From an uncultured OM182 clade bacterium (GTDB taxonomy: Bacteria; Pseudomonadota; Gammaproteobacteria; Pseudomonadales; Azotimanducaceae), in assembly GCA_905182025.1 (NCBI GenBank), contig CAJJAA010000013.1:41505-105504 (forward strand): a stretch of 64,000 nucleotides of DNA. Reading direction: 5' to 3'. How positions within the stretch are numbered: position 1 is the stretch's first letter; every line of letters begins with the position of its first letter. The notes below the pieces were generated by a model. It worked only from the letters and a program-made list of their open reading frames with translations. It was not told where the DNA came from and did no database searches. Of this stretch, positions 39,070 through 47,695 are shown one piece after another. A program made the position numbers and the translations under genes.

Positions 39070-39894
39070 TTAAAGCTTACTAAGAAGGTCGTCACCGCCT
39101 CGAGGCACAGGCCCTAGACCGCGGATACCGAAACCACCATCGTGATTGAGAATAGCACCCGTCGACGGTACGTTGTCGTCCCTTGACGCAAAAAACACAT
39201 AAGCGCCACTGTACTCCGCTGGTGTTGGCAGTTCGCCCACCGGCACAAAGTTTTTTGCACTCGAGGCCATTTTCTCACCGGGGAACTTCGCATTATCCAT
39301 ACCGAGGCTTTCCGGCCCCTTGAGTTCGGTAGAAATACCACCGGGCGCAACGCCATTGACTCTGACGTGAGGTGCAAGTTCAAAAGCCAACTGTTTTATC
39401 ATACCTACCACTGCGTGCTTCGTTGCGGTGTACAACATGCCACCACCATTCGGTAAAAAACCAGCGTTAGACACGGTGAAGAGCATGGAGCCGTTGGATG
39501 CAACTAAGGGCTTTAGCGCTGCCTTCGACAGCATCATGTAACCTAGCACGTTGATATCAAACAACTCATGAAAAGACGCGGTGAGTTTTTCCGCCGGCAT
39601 ATCAACAAGCGTCATGTTGTAGTCCCAGATGCCCGCATTACCAATCACACAATCGAGCTTGCCAAAGGTCTCGACACATTCATTGACGATTTTTTCGTTG
39701 TCGCTGAATTGCCTAACATCCCCCGAAACGCAAACGACTCGCTCGCCATACTGTTCGCGAAGTTGATCACAGCCTGATTCAGATCTATCTAGAACACCGA
39801 TATTGGCGCCCTCGTTGATGAAGCGTTTTACAATCGCAGCGCCCAGCCCAGACGCGCCCCCGGTAATAATGACGGTTTGATTATCGAGTCTCAT
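39070..39894 (-). CDS. cis-dihydrodiol dehydrogenase (BphB-like SDR)
   Basis: MRLDNQTVIITGGASGLGAAIVKRFINEGANIGVLDRS, VIGNAGIWDYNMTLVDMPAEKL, YTATKHAVVGMIKQLAFELAPHVRVNGVAPGGISTELKGPESLG. Confidence 0.85.
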   Translation of the reverse strand: MRLDNQTVIITGGASGLGAAIVKRFINEGANIGVLDRSESGCDQLREQYGERVVCVSGDVRQFSDNEKIVNECVETFGKLDCVIGNAGIWDYNMTLVDMPAEKLTASFHELFDINVLGYMMLSKAALKPLVASNGSMLFTVSNAGFLPNGGGMLYTATKHAVVGMIKQLAFELAPHVRVNGVAPGGISTELKGPESLGMDNAKFPGEKMASSAKNFVPVGELPTPAEYSGAYVFFASRDDNVPSTGAILNHDGGFGIRGLGPVPRGGDDLLSKL

Positions 39895-39896
39895 AG

Positions 39897-40481
39897 TTAA
39901 AAAATGCTGCTCAGGTTTTGTGAAAGAATGACGGTCTGTTCGAGAAAAATATGTCGCTTTGCCAGCTTAAGCTCACCATCGACGCGACGCAGCACATCCT
40001 CGCGCCTACCAATCCAGCTATCCTCTTCGCTATTGAGTCGCGTGCGATAAAGCTGGAAGTTACACATCACAGTGATTTCATCAACATCAACGTCAGAAAC
40101 TCGTACATTCGAAATCAGATGACGAGTCCGAGACGGCGGATCCTCAGCCCAGGCTCGGCCGACCGACAACCGCTTGACTCTGAGAGTGAGGGTACTCAGG
40201 TCATCATCGAAATAAGCCATGCCACCTAGCTTGGTGAACTCCAAATGCACCTCTTTAGCCTGTGTCGTTCGACGAATAGGCATCCAGTAATGAATATCCT
40301 CGGTAAGTAGACCTAACCAGTCATCTAGGCGGCGGTCATCGAGCAGCTCTGCCTCACGATAAAGGAATTCTTGAGCTTCAAAAGTGAGGTGCAATCGTTC
40401 TTGAACCGTTAGCTGTGGGAAACGACTCATCAGACGCTTCCCTGCGGTGGCTTTGAGTGATTTTCTTTCAGCGTTTGCCAT
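39897..40481 (-). CDS. Aromatic-ring-hydroxylating dioxygenase beta subunit
   Basis: FLYREAELLDDRRLDDWLGLLTEDIHYWMPIRRTTQ, RTRHLISNVRV, WIGRREDVLRRVDGELKLAKRHIFLEQTVI. Confidence 0.92.
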   Translation of the reverse strand: MANAERKSLKATAGKRLMSRFPQLTVQERLHLTFEAQEFLYREAELLDDRRLDDWLGLLTEDIHYWMPIRRTTQAKEVHLEFTKLGGMAYFDDDLSTLTLRVKRLSVGRAWAEDPPSRTRHLISNVRVSDVDVDEITVMCNFQLYRTRLNSEEDSWIGRREDVLRRVDGELKLAKRHIFLEQTVILSQNLSSIF

Positions 40482-41785
40482 GAGTCAGCTTGCATCCACT
40501 CCTTCCAGCATTGGTAGGTCCAACGTTGACCATGCTCATTCACAACGGTTTCGATGCCACTTTGACCGGAAGGATCCGTGCTTACGGTGTCATGTCCCAG
40601 CCCCATAGAAAAATTCAAAGGTCTATTTTTGGATCGAGTACCTTTTGCACCTCGCGTTGAATGGCTCCAGTTTTCACCATCGTCTTGTTCAAGAAACCCA
40701 GCGGGACCAAAGACGTGGTTATGCGAGTAGATACTCTGTTTGCTCTGAGCGTCAGGCAGACCTACCGGCAAATAATTAAACCACCAAATTTCAGTTTCAA
40801 AGGGGCCCCTGGGTATGCGTAAACACATCTGCCGTGTGTGTGTGACCCATAAGTTGGGGAAGATATTCGGGTGGCCAAAGGAACGGTGCCCTACCGGGCC
40901 GAGCATTTCTCGCGTTGCCGCGTCGGTTCGGTGACCCGCTTGTATGTCATACCACTGCGACTCACCTTCTCCGGAAGCCTGTCGCCGGTCAAACTCTGCC
41001 TGCTGCTCAAGGGTTAAACCGGGACCACCGATGCCGTGACCATATTCACCCAGAATCACCATTTGATCATTGGGCGCCATCGCCTCTTCAGTCACTAGCC
41101 CTACTTTGAAGGCGGTTCCATGGGTTACTTTGACGTGGTACCAATCGTATAAATTGTCGACTGCAAACTTCCAGTTACACTTAAGTCGATTCTTGTGAAT
41201 ACCATCTAAAAACTGGATAGGCCCATCCACCAACATCATGTCGATACTTAACTTACCAACCCAACCCAAGTATTCGATTAATGGGGGTGCATCTGGGTCT
41301 AATGTAGCAAAGTAAAAGCCTTTGTAACTTTCCACGTTAGCGGCTGACTCAAGCCCCCAGTCTTTTTTATCCAGCCCACCTTTGTAGAACGCTTCCTCAT
41401 TAGGAACAGCAAGCAGAGATCCGTCTAGATCAAAGTTCCAACCATGGTATGAACACATAAAACTTTTTGTTGTACCGAGTTCTGCCCTGCAAACGGTATT
41501 GCCGCGATGCGGGCAGGAATTGAGCAGTACATTTACCTTGCCTGCTCTATCTCGAACCGCGATGACTTCATCTTCACCAATAAAGCTGACGAAGAAATTG
41601 CCGGTGTCAGGAATTTGAGACTCGTGACAAATGAAATTCCAGCCTCGCCCAAAAATGCGTTCGAGCTCTTCTTCGTACACTAGTCTATCCGTAAAAATGC
41701 GTCTATCTAACACTCCAGTCGAGGGGTTGTAACAAGCATCTAGATCCACAGAGGCTCGGTCACTGGTAATAATGGTTTCCGGCAA
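40430..41785 (-). CDS. Aromatic-ring-hydroxylating dioxygenase alpha subunit (Rieske)
   Basis: Rieske CPHRGNTVCRAELGTTKSFMCSYHGW, mononuclear iron motif DNLYDWYHVKVTHGTAF. Confidence 0.94.
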   Translation of the reverse strand: MPETIITSDRASVDLDACYNPSTGVLDRRIFTDRLVYEEELERIFGRGWNFICHESQIPDTGNFFVSFIGEDEVIAVRDRAGKVNVLLNSCPHRGNTVCRAELGTTKSFMCSYHGWNFDLDGSLLAVPNEEAFYKGGLDKKDWGLESAANVESYKGFYFATLDPDAPPLIEYLGWVGKLSIDMMLVDGPIQFLDGIHKNRLKCNWKFAVDNLYDWYHVKVTHGTAFKVGLVTEEAMAPNDQMVILGEYGHGIGGPGLTLEQQAEFDRRQASGEGESQWYDIQAGHRTDAATREMLGPVGHRSFGHPNIFPNLWVTHTRQMCLRIPRGPFETEIWWFNYLPVGLPDAQSKQSIYSHNHVFGPAGFLEQDDGENWSHSTRGAKGTRSKNRPLNFSMGLGHDTVSTDPSGQSGIETVVNEHGQRWTYQCWKEWMQADSWQTLKENHSKPPQGSV

Positions 41786-41829
41786 TTTATTCTCCTATTC
41801 CATTGTTGTAGCAAGTTTAGACGATCGCT

Positions 41830-42708
41830 TTAGTTGAGATTACCTTTGTGCCCCCAAATACTTGGCTTGTCGTAGCTCGTGGTTTGCCATGTCTCATCAT
41901 CAATCTGTAGACCACCGAAGCCATATTCAATATCAAACCCTGAAGGCGTTTTCATATAAAAACTGACCATCTGATCGTTCGTATGACAGCCGATGGAAGA
42001 TGAAATTGGGGTCGATTGAGCTGTGGCACGATCGAGCCCAAAACCAACGTCATCGAGGCTCGTAACCTCCAACATAATATGATTGAGTTTCTTCGGCAGA
42101 GGCACTGGCGCTAAAGCAATGCTATGGTGACGAGGATTGCAATGTAGAAACGTCAAATTAATTTGGCGCCCTTTCGGTCCCATAGTAATGTGGTCAGACA
42201 AACGAAAGCCGAGACCGTTTTGATAAAATTCGATCGCCGCCTGTTCATCGGCAACGAACAAAACAATATGCCCTAAACCCTGATCACCAGTAATAAAGCC
42301 ATTGACGCCTTGCGGCGAAACAAAAGGCAAGTCACTGGTTCGATCACCCACAAACAATTCGATCCGCAATCCAAAGGGGTCCTGGCAGCTAACCAAAAAT
42401 TCAACCTGCCTTGCCGTCGCCTCATCATTGCTGGCCGGCGTAACGGTGAACCCGGCGTTATTGAGTTGTTCAATCATGCTATGCATAGACGCTTCGTCAA
42501 CCATTTTGAAGCCTGCACAGCGGATATCATCCTCTCCGGTTTCTACAATTTTGATTCGCCAGATTGACGTGTCCATTTTTAACAAAAGTGACTCATTGTC
42601 GACCTTAACTGAAAGCCCCAGCACTTCTGTAGAATAGCGCTGCCAGTCAGACAGGCTTGATACCCCTAGCTCGATATAGGCCAATTCGGCAACCGATGTT
42701 GGAATCAT
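41830..42708 (-). CDS. Extradiol ring-cleavage dioxygenase (BphC-like, VOC)
   Basis: VAELAYIELGVSSLSDWQRYSTEVLGL; iron ligands in GLGHIVLFV, LNHIMLEV, GFDIEYG. Confidence 0.9.
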   Translation of the reverse strand: MIPTSVAELAYIELGVSSLSDWQRYSTEVLGLSVKVDNESLLLKMDTSIWRIKIVETGEDDIRCAGFKMVDEASMHSMIEQLNNAGFTVTPASNDEATARQVEFLVSCQDPFGLRIELFVGDRTSDLPFVSPQGVNGFITGDQGLGHIVLFVADEQAAIEFYQNGLGFRLSDHITMGPKGRQINLTFLHCNPRHHSIALAPVPLPKKLNHIMLEVTSLDDVGFGLDRATAQSTPISSSIGCHTNDQMVSFYMKTPSGFDIEYGFGGLQIDDETWQTTSYDKPSIWGHKGNLN

Positions 42709-42823
42709 CTAATGCACCTCGTATCCATTGAAACTTTGTTAACAACAAGAAGATCTTAACTAGTCGTAACCCATATCCCTACGAGCGGACATACTAAAAA
42801 TTGATCAATCGTCCAGAAACCAT

Positions 42824-43039
42824 TTAACCTATACTCCGCATCCAACGACTGCGTGGGATATTGAATTGACGCTTGGAAGCACGATTAAAGGCTTCTTCAG
42901 AGCCCTACCCAGATTGGTTGGCGGCAACATCGTCCTGATACTCTGACATTGCAGTAATCGGCCCCAAAAGGACATGGTAAAAATACCCCGCCACGAACGC
43001 CTTGCGACTAATTTTTTCATCCGCAGCAAGCGTGATTGC
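42824..43039 (-). pseudogene. Decayed AraC-family transcriptional regulator, C-terminal HTH remnant
   Basis: Manual translation of minus strand: ADEKISRKAFVAGYFYHVLLGPITAMSEYQDDVAANQSG*GSEEAFNRASKRQFNIPRSRWMRSIG*; GSEEAFNRAxKRQF..P.SRW is an AraC signature with TAG (42905-42907) where Tyr is expected. Confidence 0.65.
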
Positions 43040-43313
43040 TCATACCGCACTCTTTCCATGCGAAAATCGTATAGCGAAAGCGGTCTTGATGCCTTTGTCA
43101 TCCTTGTAATCTAACCTTTCGCCAACGGCAATACCAATTTGTTCCAGCTGTCGTAATCAAGCATTAACCTGGCGTTGGCCCGAATAGTCAAGATGCTCAT
43201 AATCACCACTTACCGTCTAATCAGAGATTTGAAGAAGCCCCGATGATTGAAAAGGAAGCGCATAAAAAACATGTATAATGACCCATCTTTATACCTGCAC
43301 TAACCAGACACTC

Positions 43314-43862
43314 ATGAGCACGATTACAGAAACTCTGAATGACATTTTTGCCAAGGCTCTGCCTGATACGGGCTACTTTACGACGCAATATGATGAGCAC
43401 TGGCGCTCTCCCTGTGAAATCGATCAGCAAGGTGAGTTGTCGCATTGGCGCCCCACGCCACAAACGGAATCAATCGATTTTCGAGGCCTCGCTAACGCCG
43501 TCGAAGCACCCATTCATCCCGATGTCATCGAGTACTACAGCGGCTATTGGTCCGGTAGCTTAGAGGCTTCAGCAAAAGAAGGACCGGTGAGCCTCATCCT
43601 GCTATGGAACCCTGAAGATGCTGAACGTCTCATTGAAAACTTGGTTGGACATCTGTTTGGCAAGAGACAGTCGAAATTACCCTTCACAACATTCTTTGCA
43701 ACAACCGATCCAGAATCCGAGTATTTTCTCAGCATCGACAATGCGTCTGGTAAGGTGCTGTTGGAGGAACCAGGGCGTCCCCCGATAAAGGAAGTTGCGA
43801 GTGACCTGAATAGCTTCCTGCAACGTTTACAACCCGATGCGAGAGCCCCCGGAATATTTTGA
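43314..43862 (+). CDS. syd: SecY-interacting protein Syd
   Basis: DEHWRSPCEIDQQGELSHWRPTPQ, FRGLANAVEAPIHPDVIEYYSGYWSGSLEA; start at internal ATG. Confidence 0.82.
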   Translation: MSTITETLNDIFAKALPDTGYFTTQYDEHWRSPCEIDQQGELSHWRPTPQTESIDFRGLANAVEAPIHPDVIEYYSGYWSGSLEASAKEGPVSLILLWNPEDAERLIENLVGHLFGKRQSKLPFTTFFATTDPESEYFLSIDNASGKVLLEEPGRPPIKEVASDLNSFLQRLQPDARAPGIF

Positions 43863-45142
43863 TGACGCAAAAACTACTGCCCAAAGTGAACAGTGTCGAA
43901 GGCGAGATCAACCTGCCGGGTTCGAAGAGTCTATCTAATCGAGCCTTATTACTTGCTGCCCTCGCGCCGGGCCAAACAACCTTGTTGAACCTGTTACGAA
44001 GCGAAGACACACAGCGCATGGTCGAAGCTCTTACGCAGCTAGGTGTTTCATTGACGATGAATGACGACTGGAGCCGCTGTGTTGTTAGCGGTCACGATGG
44101 TTTATTTCAGGCGCCCAATGAGCATAAATTCTTCCTAGGCAACGCGGGCACTGCCATTAGACCTTTGACAAGCATTCTTGCAATGATGCAGGGAAATTTC
44201 ATTGTTGATGGCGATCAATATATGCGTGAACGACCCATCAACCATCTAGTCGAAGCGTTGAAACAACTTGGCGCATCGATTGAATACCTCGGAGAAGAGA
44301 ATTGCCCACCACTGCGTGTCATTGGCGGTAGCATTCGCGGCGGTAAGGTCGAAATAAAGGGGGACATCTCAAGCCAATATCTAACATCCCTATTACTCGC
44401 ATTACCCTTAGCACCAAAGGACAGTGAAGTATCCGTCATAGGTGAACAGGTATCCAAGCCCTACCTTGATTTGACTCTGGATATCATGTCTAAATTTGGC
44501 GTCAACGCGCGTCACGAGAACCACCAATATTTCACGATTCCAGGTGGTCAAAGCTATCAATCACCTGGTACTTACCTGATTGAGGGAGATGCTTCTTCCG
44601 CTTCGTATTTCTTTGCCGCAGCTGCTATTGCTGGAGGTACAGTGCGCGTTAACGGTATTGGCTCAAATAGTGTGCAAGGTGACATTGAGTTTCTGGATGC
44701 TATCGAAGCCATGGGCGCCGTCGTATCTCGTCAATCGGATTCGGTCGAGGTTTCCGGCGGCGCATTGAAAGGGATTGATATGGATCTAAACCATATTCCA
44801 GACGCCGCTATGACCATTGCAGCCATGGCACTGTTCGCCGAGGGCACAACGATAATTCGAAATATTTACAATTGGCGCGTCAAAGAAACAGACCGCATGT
44901 TCGCAATGGCGACAGAACTTCGAAAGCTGGGTGCAACAGTCGAGGCTGGGCATGATTACATTGTTATTGAGCCACCTGAAAAAATTCAATCGGCATCAAT
45001 CGACACCTACGGCGATCACCGAATCGCCATGTGCTTCTCGTTAGCATCCCTATCGGATGCAGAGATCACCATTAACAATCCTGAAGTAACCGCTAAGACG
45101 TTCCCAGATTACTTCGACGCTTTCGCATCGATCTGTCATTGA
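43859..45142 (+). CDS. aroA: 3-phosphoshikimate 1-carboxyvinyltransferase
   Basis: INLPGSKSLSNRALLLAALA, FLGNAGTAIRPLT, RVKETDRMFAMATELRKLGA, DHRIAMCFSLASL. Confidence 0.97.
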   Translation: MMTQKLLPKVNSVEGEINLPGSKSLSNRALLLAALAPGQTTLLNLLRSEDTQRMVEALTQLGVSLTMNDDWSRCVVSGHDGLFQAPNEHKFFLGNAGTAIRPLTSILAMMQGNFIVDGDQYMRERPINHLVEALKQLGASIEYLGEENCPPLRVIGGSIRGGKVEIKGDISSQYLTSLLLALPLAPKDSEVSVIGEQVSKPYLDLTLDIMSKFGVNARHENHQYFTIPGGQSYQSPGTYLIEGDASSASYFFAAAAIAGGTVRVNGIGSNSVQGDIEFLDAIEAMGAVVSRQSDSVEVSGGALKGIDMDLNHIPDAAMTIAAMALFAEGTTIIRNIYNWRVKETDRMFAMATELRKLGATVEAGHDYIVIEPPEKIQSASIDTYGDHRIAMCFSLASLSDAEITINNPEVTAKTFPDYFDAFASICH

Positions 45143-45220
45143 GGCCACTCGGCGAATCATATTCATCTATAGATAACGTCCGACACCCCTGTAGATATTG
45201 AAAACCGGCTTGAGCATTGA

Positions 45221-45715
45221 TCAGTCAAACAATGTGGATTGACATCCTTGTACGCCCTCAAGGTTGAGCAAATAGGCCTTTGCATCAAGTCCCCCACCAA
45301 AGCCCGTTAGACTACCATCGGCACCGATAACACGATGACATGGGATAACAATTGGTAAAGGATTGCGTCCATTTGCTGTCCCGACTGCACGGACAGCTTT
45401 TGGTCTACCAATCATTGAAGCGATATCGGCATAGCTACGCGTTTCCCCAAAAGGTATCTCTAATAGTGCATTCAAAACTTTCAACTGAAACGTCGTTCCC
45501 GTTGGCGCAAGCGTCAGCTCAAAAACGGTTCTTTCACCCGCGAAATATTCTTGCAGTTGAATAACCGCCTGCTCGCAGCAATCATTTTCTTCGATCCAAT
45601 CTGGCTCAGGCACAACCCGCCCCTTTCCCGACGGGAAACCGATAATGCACAAGGCGCCCCGCTCCTCTGCTAACAAAAGCGAACCGATCGGTGAATCAAG
45701 ATAGCGATAGTTCAT
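45221..45715 (-). CDS. ogt: Methylated-DNA--protein-cysteine methyltransferase
   Basis: PFGETRSYADIASMIGRPKAVRAVGTANGRNPLPIVIPCHRVIGADGSLTGFGGGLDAKAYLLNLE. Confidence 0.94.
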   Translation of the reverse strand: MNYRYLDSPIGSLLLAEERGALCIIGFPSGKGRVVPEPDWIEENDCCEQAVIQLQEYFAGERTVFELTLAPTGTTFQLKVLNALLEIPFGETRSYADIASMIGRPKAVRAVGTANGRNPLPIVIPCHRVIGADGSLTGFGGGLDAKAYLLNLEGVQGCQSTLFD

Positions 45716-45733
45716 GAGCTTTCCCCTAATAGT

Positions 45734-47257
45734 TTATTTTTTTACAGCCCGACGCCAGAGATGCATGCCCGCGTAAGCCCGCCAAGGTTGCCAGGCCTTT
45801 GATAAATCCAGCAACTGATCAGGCTTGTTTATCGAAAATTCTGTTAAGGCAACTTTTAAAAGTACGAGGTCACTATGTAAAAATGCGTTTGGATCGTTTA
45901 CCGCGCGCATCGCAATGTACTCTGCGGTCCAAGGCCCGATACCTTTGATATTGAGCAAGCTAAGCTTGAGTTCATCTAGGGATACGGATGTATCGAAACT
46001 AACATCGCCATTGACTACAGCTCGACTCATATCCTTTATCGCTTGTGCTCGTCGGGTCGGCATCGACAAGGTCTTGGTGTCCAATTCCGACAAACGTTCG
46101 GGTGAAGGAAAACCAAGACATAGCACTTCTCTGTCGAGTTCGTCTGCAGCCCTATTAGCACCTTGTAAATCAACATCTTTCACGTCAACGTTGTCACGAT
46201 TCTTGATCCCATACATCGCAGCGATTCGACCCATGACGGTTGTTGCTCCTTTGACCGAAACCTGTTGACCAACAATGGCGCGCACCGCAATCTCAAAAGG
46301 ATCCCAGCAACCAGGCACACGTTGACCAGGATTTTCAGCGATAATTTTTCGCATTCGGCGATCCCTACTGATCGCCTGATTAATCTCGATCGGGTCTGCA
46401 TCCAGATCAAAAATCCGTTTAACCCTTTCAAGCACCGGTACTAACTCGTCTGGCAAAATTCCTGTCACTTGAACCAATAGCTGTCGCGCCTCTTCATCCA
46501 AGCCAACGGCCAATATACCTGTGCCCTGATGAGTCTTGATTACCCGACGATAATGGTCTGCATCGACATATTCGACGCCAGGTACCGCTCGAACTTTCAG
46601 AAAGTTAAGAATGCCGCTGAAATCAAACGGCGGACGATAACTCAGTCTCAAGTTAAAGCCCTGCTCAACACCACTGCTGTTTCGACAAACTGTTTTTTGA
46701 CGGCCCGCCTTTTTACGAAGAGAACTCGGGGTTCGCGCATAAACATGCTTAAAATGATCGTTAAATCGCCGCACGCTTTTGTAACCTGAAAGCAATGCAA
46801 TATCGGTTATTGAGAACGGCGTTTCATCAATTAGTTTTTTTGCGATTTGAAGTCGACGGGTTTGCGCAACGGCTTTCGGCGCGACCCCGATATGCTGTGA
46901 GAATAATCGCGACAAATGGCGTGGTGTGATCCCAAGCCGGTCACTTAGAGCGTCAATGGAACCGGAATCCAGAGCGCCTTCTGAGATGAGTCTCAGGGCG
47001 CGATTAACCGTTGTCGACGTACCCTTCCAAGCAGGTGTTCCGGGCGCCGACTCCGGTCGGCAACGCAAGCAGGGTCGAAAACCCGCTTCTTGCGCTGCTG
47101 CCGCGGACCCGTAGAAGTCCACATTTTTGGCGAGTGGTATTCGTACCTTGCACACGGGCCGACAATAGATGCCTGTCGTTTTCACAGCAACGAAAAAACG
47201 CCCGTCAAATCTCGGGTCTCTCGCCTGTCGCGCGTTTTCGAATAATTGATCGTTCAA
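45734..47257 (-). CDS. Ada-type methylphosphotriester/AraC domain fused to AlkA DNA-3-methyladenine glycosylase
   Basis: GRFFVAVKTTGIYCRPVCKVR...FRPCLRCRPE (Ada Zn site), AraC HTH, AlkA HhH LLNIKGIGPWTAEYIAMRAVNDPNAF. Confidence 0.93.
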   Translation of the reverse strand: MNDQLFENARQARDPRFDGRFFVAVKTTGIYCRPVCKVRIPLAKNVDFYGSAAAAQEAGFRPCLRCRPESAPGTPAWKGTSTTVNRALRLISEGALDSGSIDALSDRLGITPRHLSRLFSQHIGVAPKAVAQTRRLQIAKKLIDETPFSITDIALLSGYKSVRRFNDHFKHVYARTPSSLRKKAGRQKTVCRNSSGVEQGFNLRLSYRPPFDFSGILNFLKVRAVPGVEYVDADHYRRVIKTHQGTGILAVGLDEEARQLLVQVTGILPDELVPVLERVKRIFDLDADPIEINQAISRDRRMRKIIAENPGQRVPGCWDPFEIAVRAIVGQQVSVKGATTVMGRIAAMYGIKNRDNVDVKDVDLQGANRAADELDREVLCLGFPSPERLSELDTKTLSMPTRRAQAIKDMSRAVVNGDVSFDTSVSLDELKLSLLNIKGIGPWTAEYIAMRAVNDPNAFLHSDLVLLKVALTEFSINKPDQLLDLSKAWQPWRAYAGMHLWRRAVKK

Positions 47258-47492
47258 CCTTGATTACCGTCGGATTTGATCGATGACAATCAGCTTAATT
47301 CAACCAAGCCCACTTAAGCTAGCCAGAATCGGACCTGGTCAGCTATAACAAGACTGCCTGTTGTTCACGGTATTTAACCGTGCTTGCCAACACGGTTGAC
47401 GAGATGCGTATTTCGCAAGCAATGGGTTCGATTATGAGACGAACATGGCCTAAACATGGTTCAATCGGACATCGTTTAAAAAGGGTAGGTAA

Positions 47493-47621
47493 ATGACGAC
47501 CAAGCTGAATGCGGCCCAATCCACCCAATTATTTTTTCGCGTTATCGGTCACGACATAATTGACACTTTTATCGCCGCCCTCATTCTCGCCAATGCAGCG
47601 TTTAGGCGCGCTAAGAGCTGA
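47493..47621 (+). CDS. Possible small protein (42 aa)
   Basis: ATG preceded by AAGGGTAGGTAA; MTTKLNAAQSTQLFFRVIGHDIIDTFIAALILANAAFRRAKS*; too short for the supplied ORF track. Confidence 0.25.
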   Translation: MTTKLNAAQSTQLFFRVIGHDIIDTFIAALILANAAFRRAKS

Positions 47622-47695
47622 AGTCTGATCGACCTGATTTTTTCTAACATGTCACCGAACCGACAAGCTAACTGGATTCGTAATATAATACGCTT

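Noticed and set aside
42829-43101. 90-aa minus-strand ORF MTKASRPLSLYDFRMERVRYEQ...
   Set aside because: Wrong frame; the adjacent frame carries the recognisable AraC HTH remnant
38400-43300. Dioxygenase cluster as a transposon-borne catabolic element
   Set aside because: No transposase, integrase, tRNA or terminal repeats seen around it
47343-47528. 61-aa minus-strand ORF
   Set aside because: No recognisable domain, no clear ribosome site; likely chance
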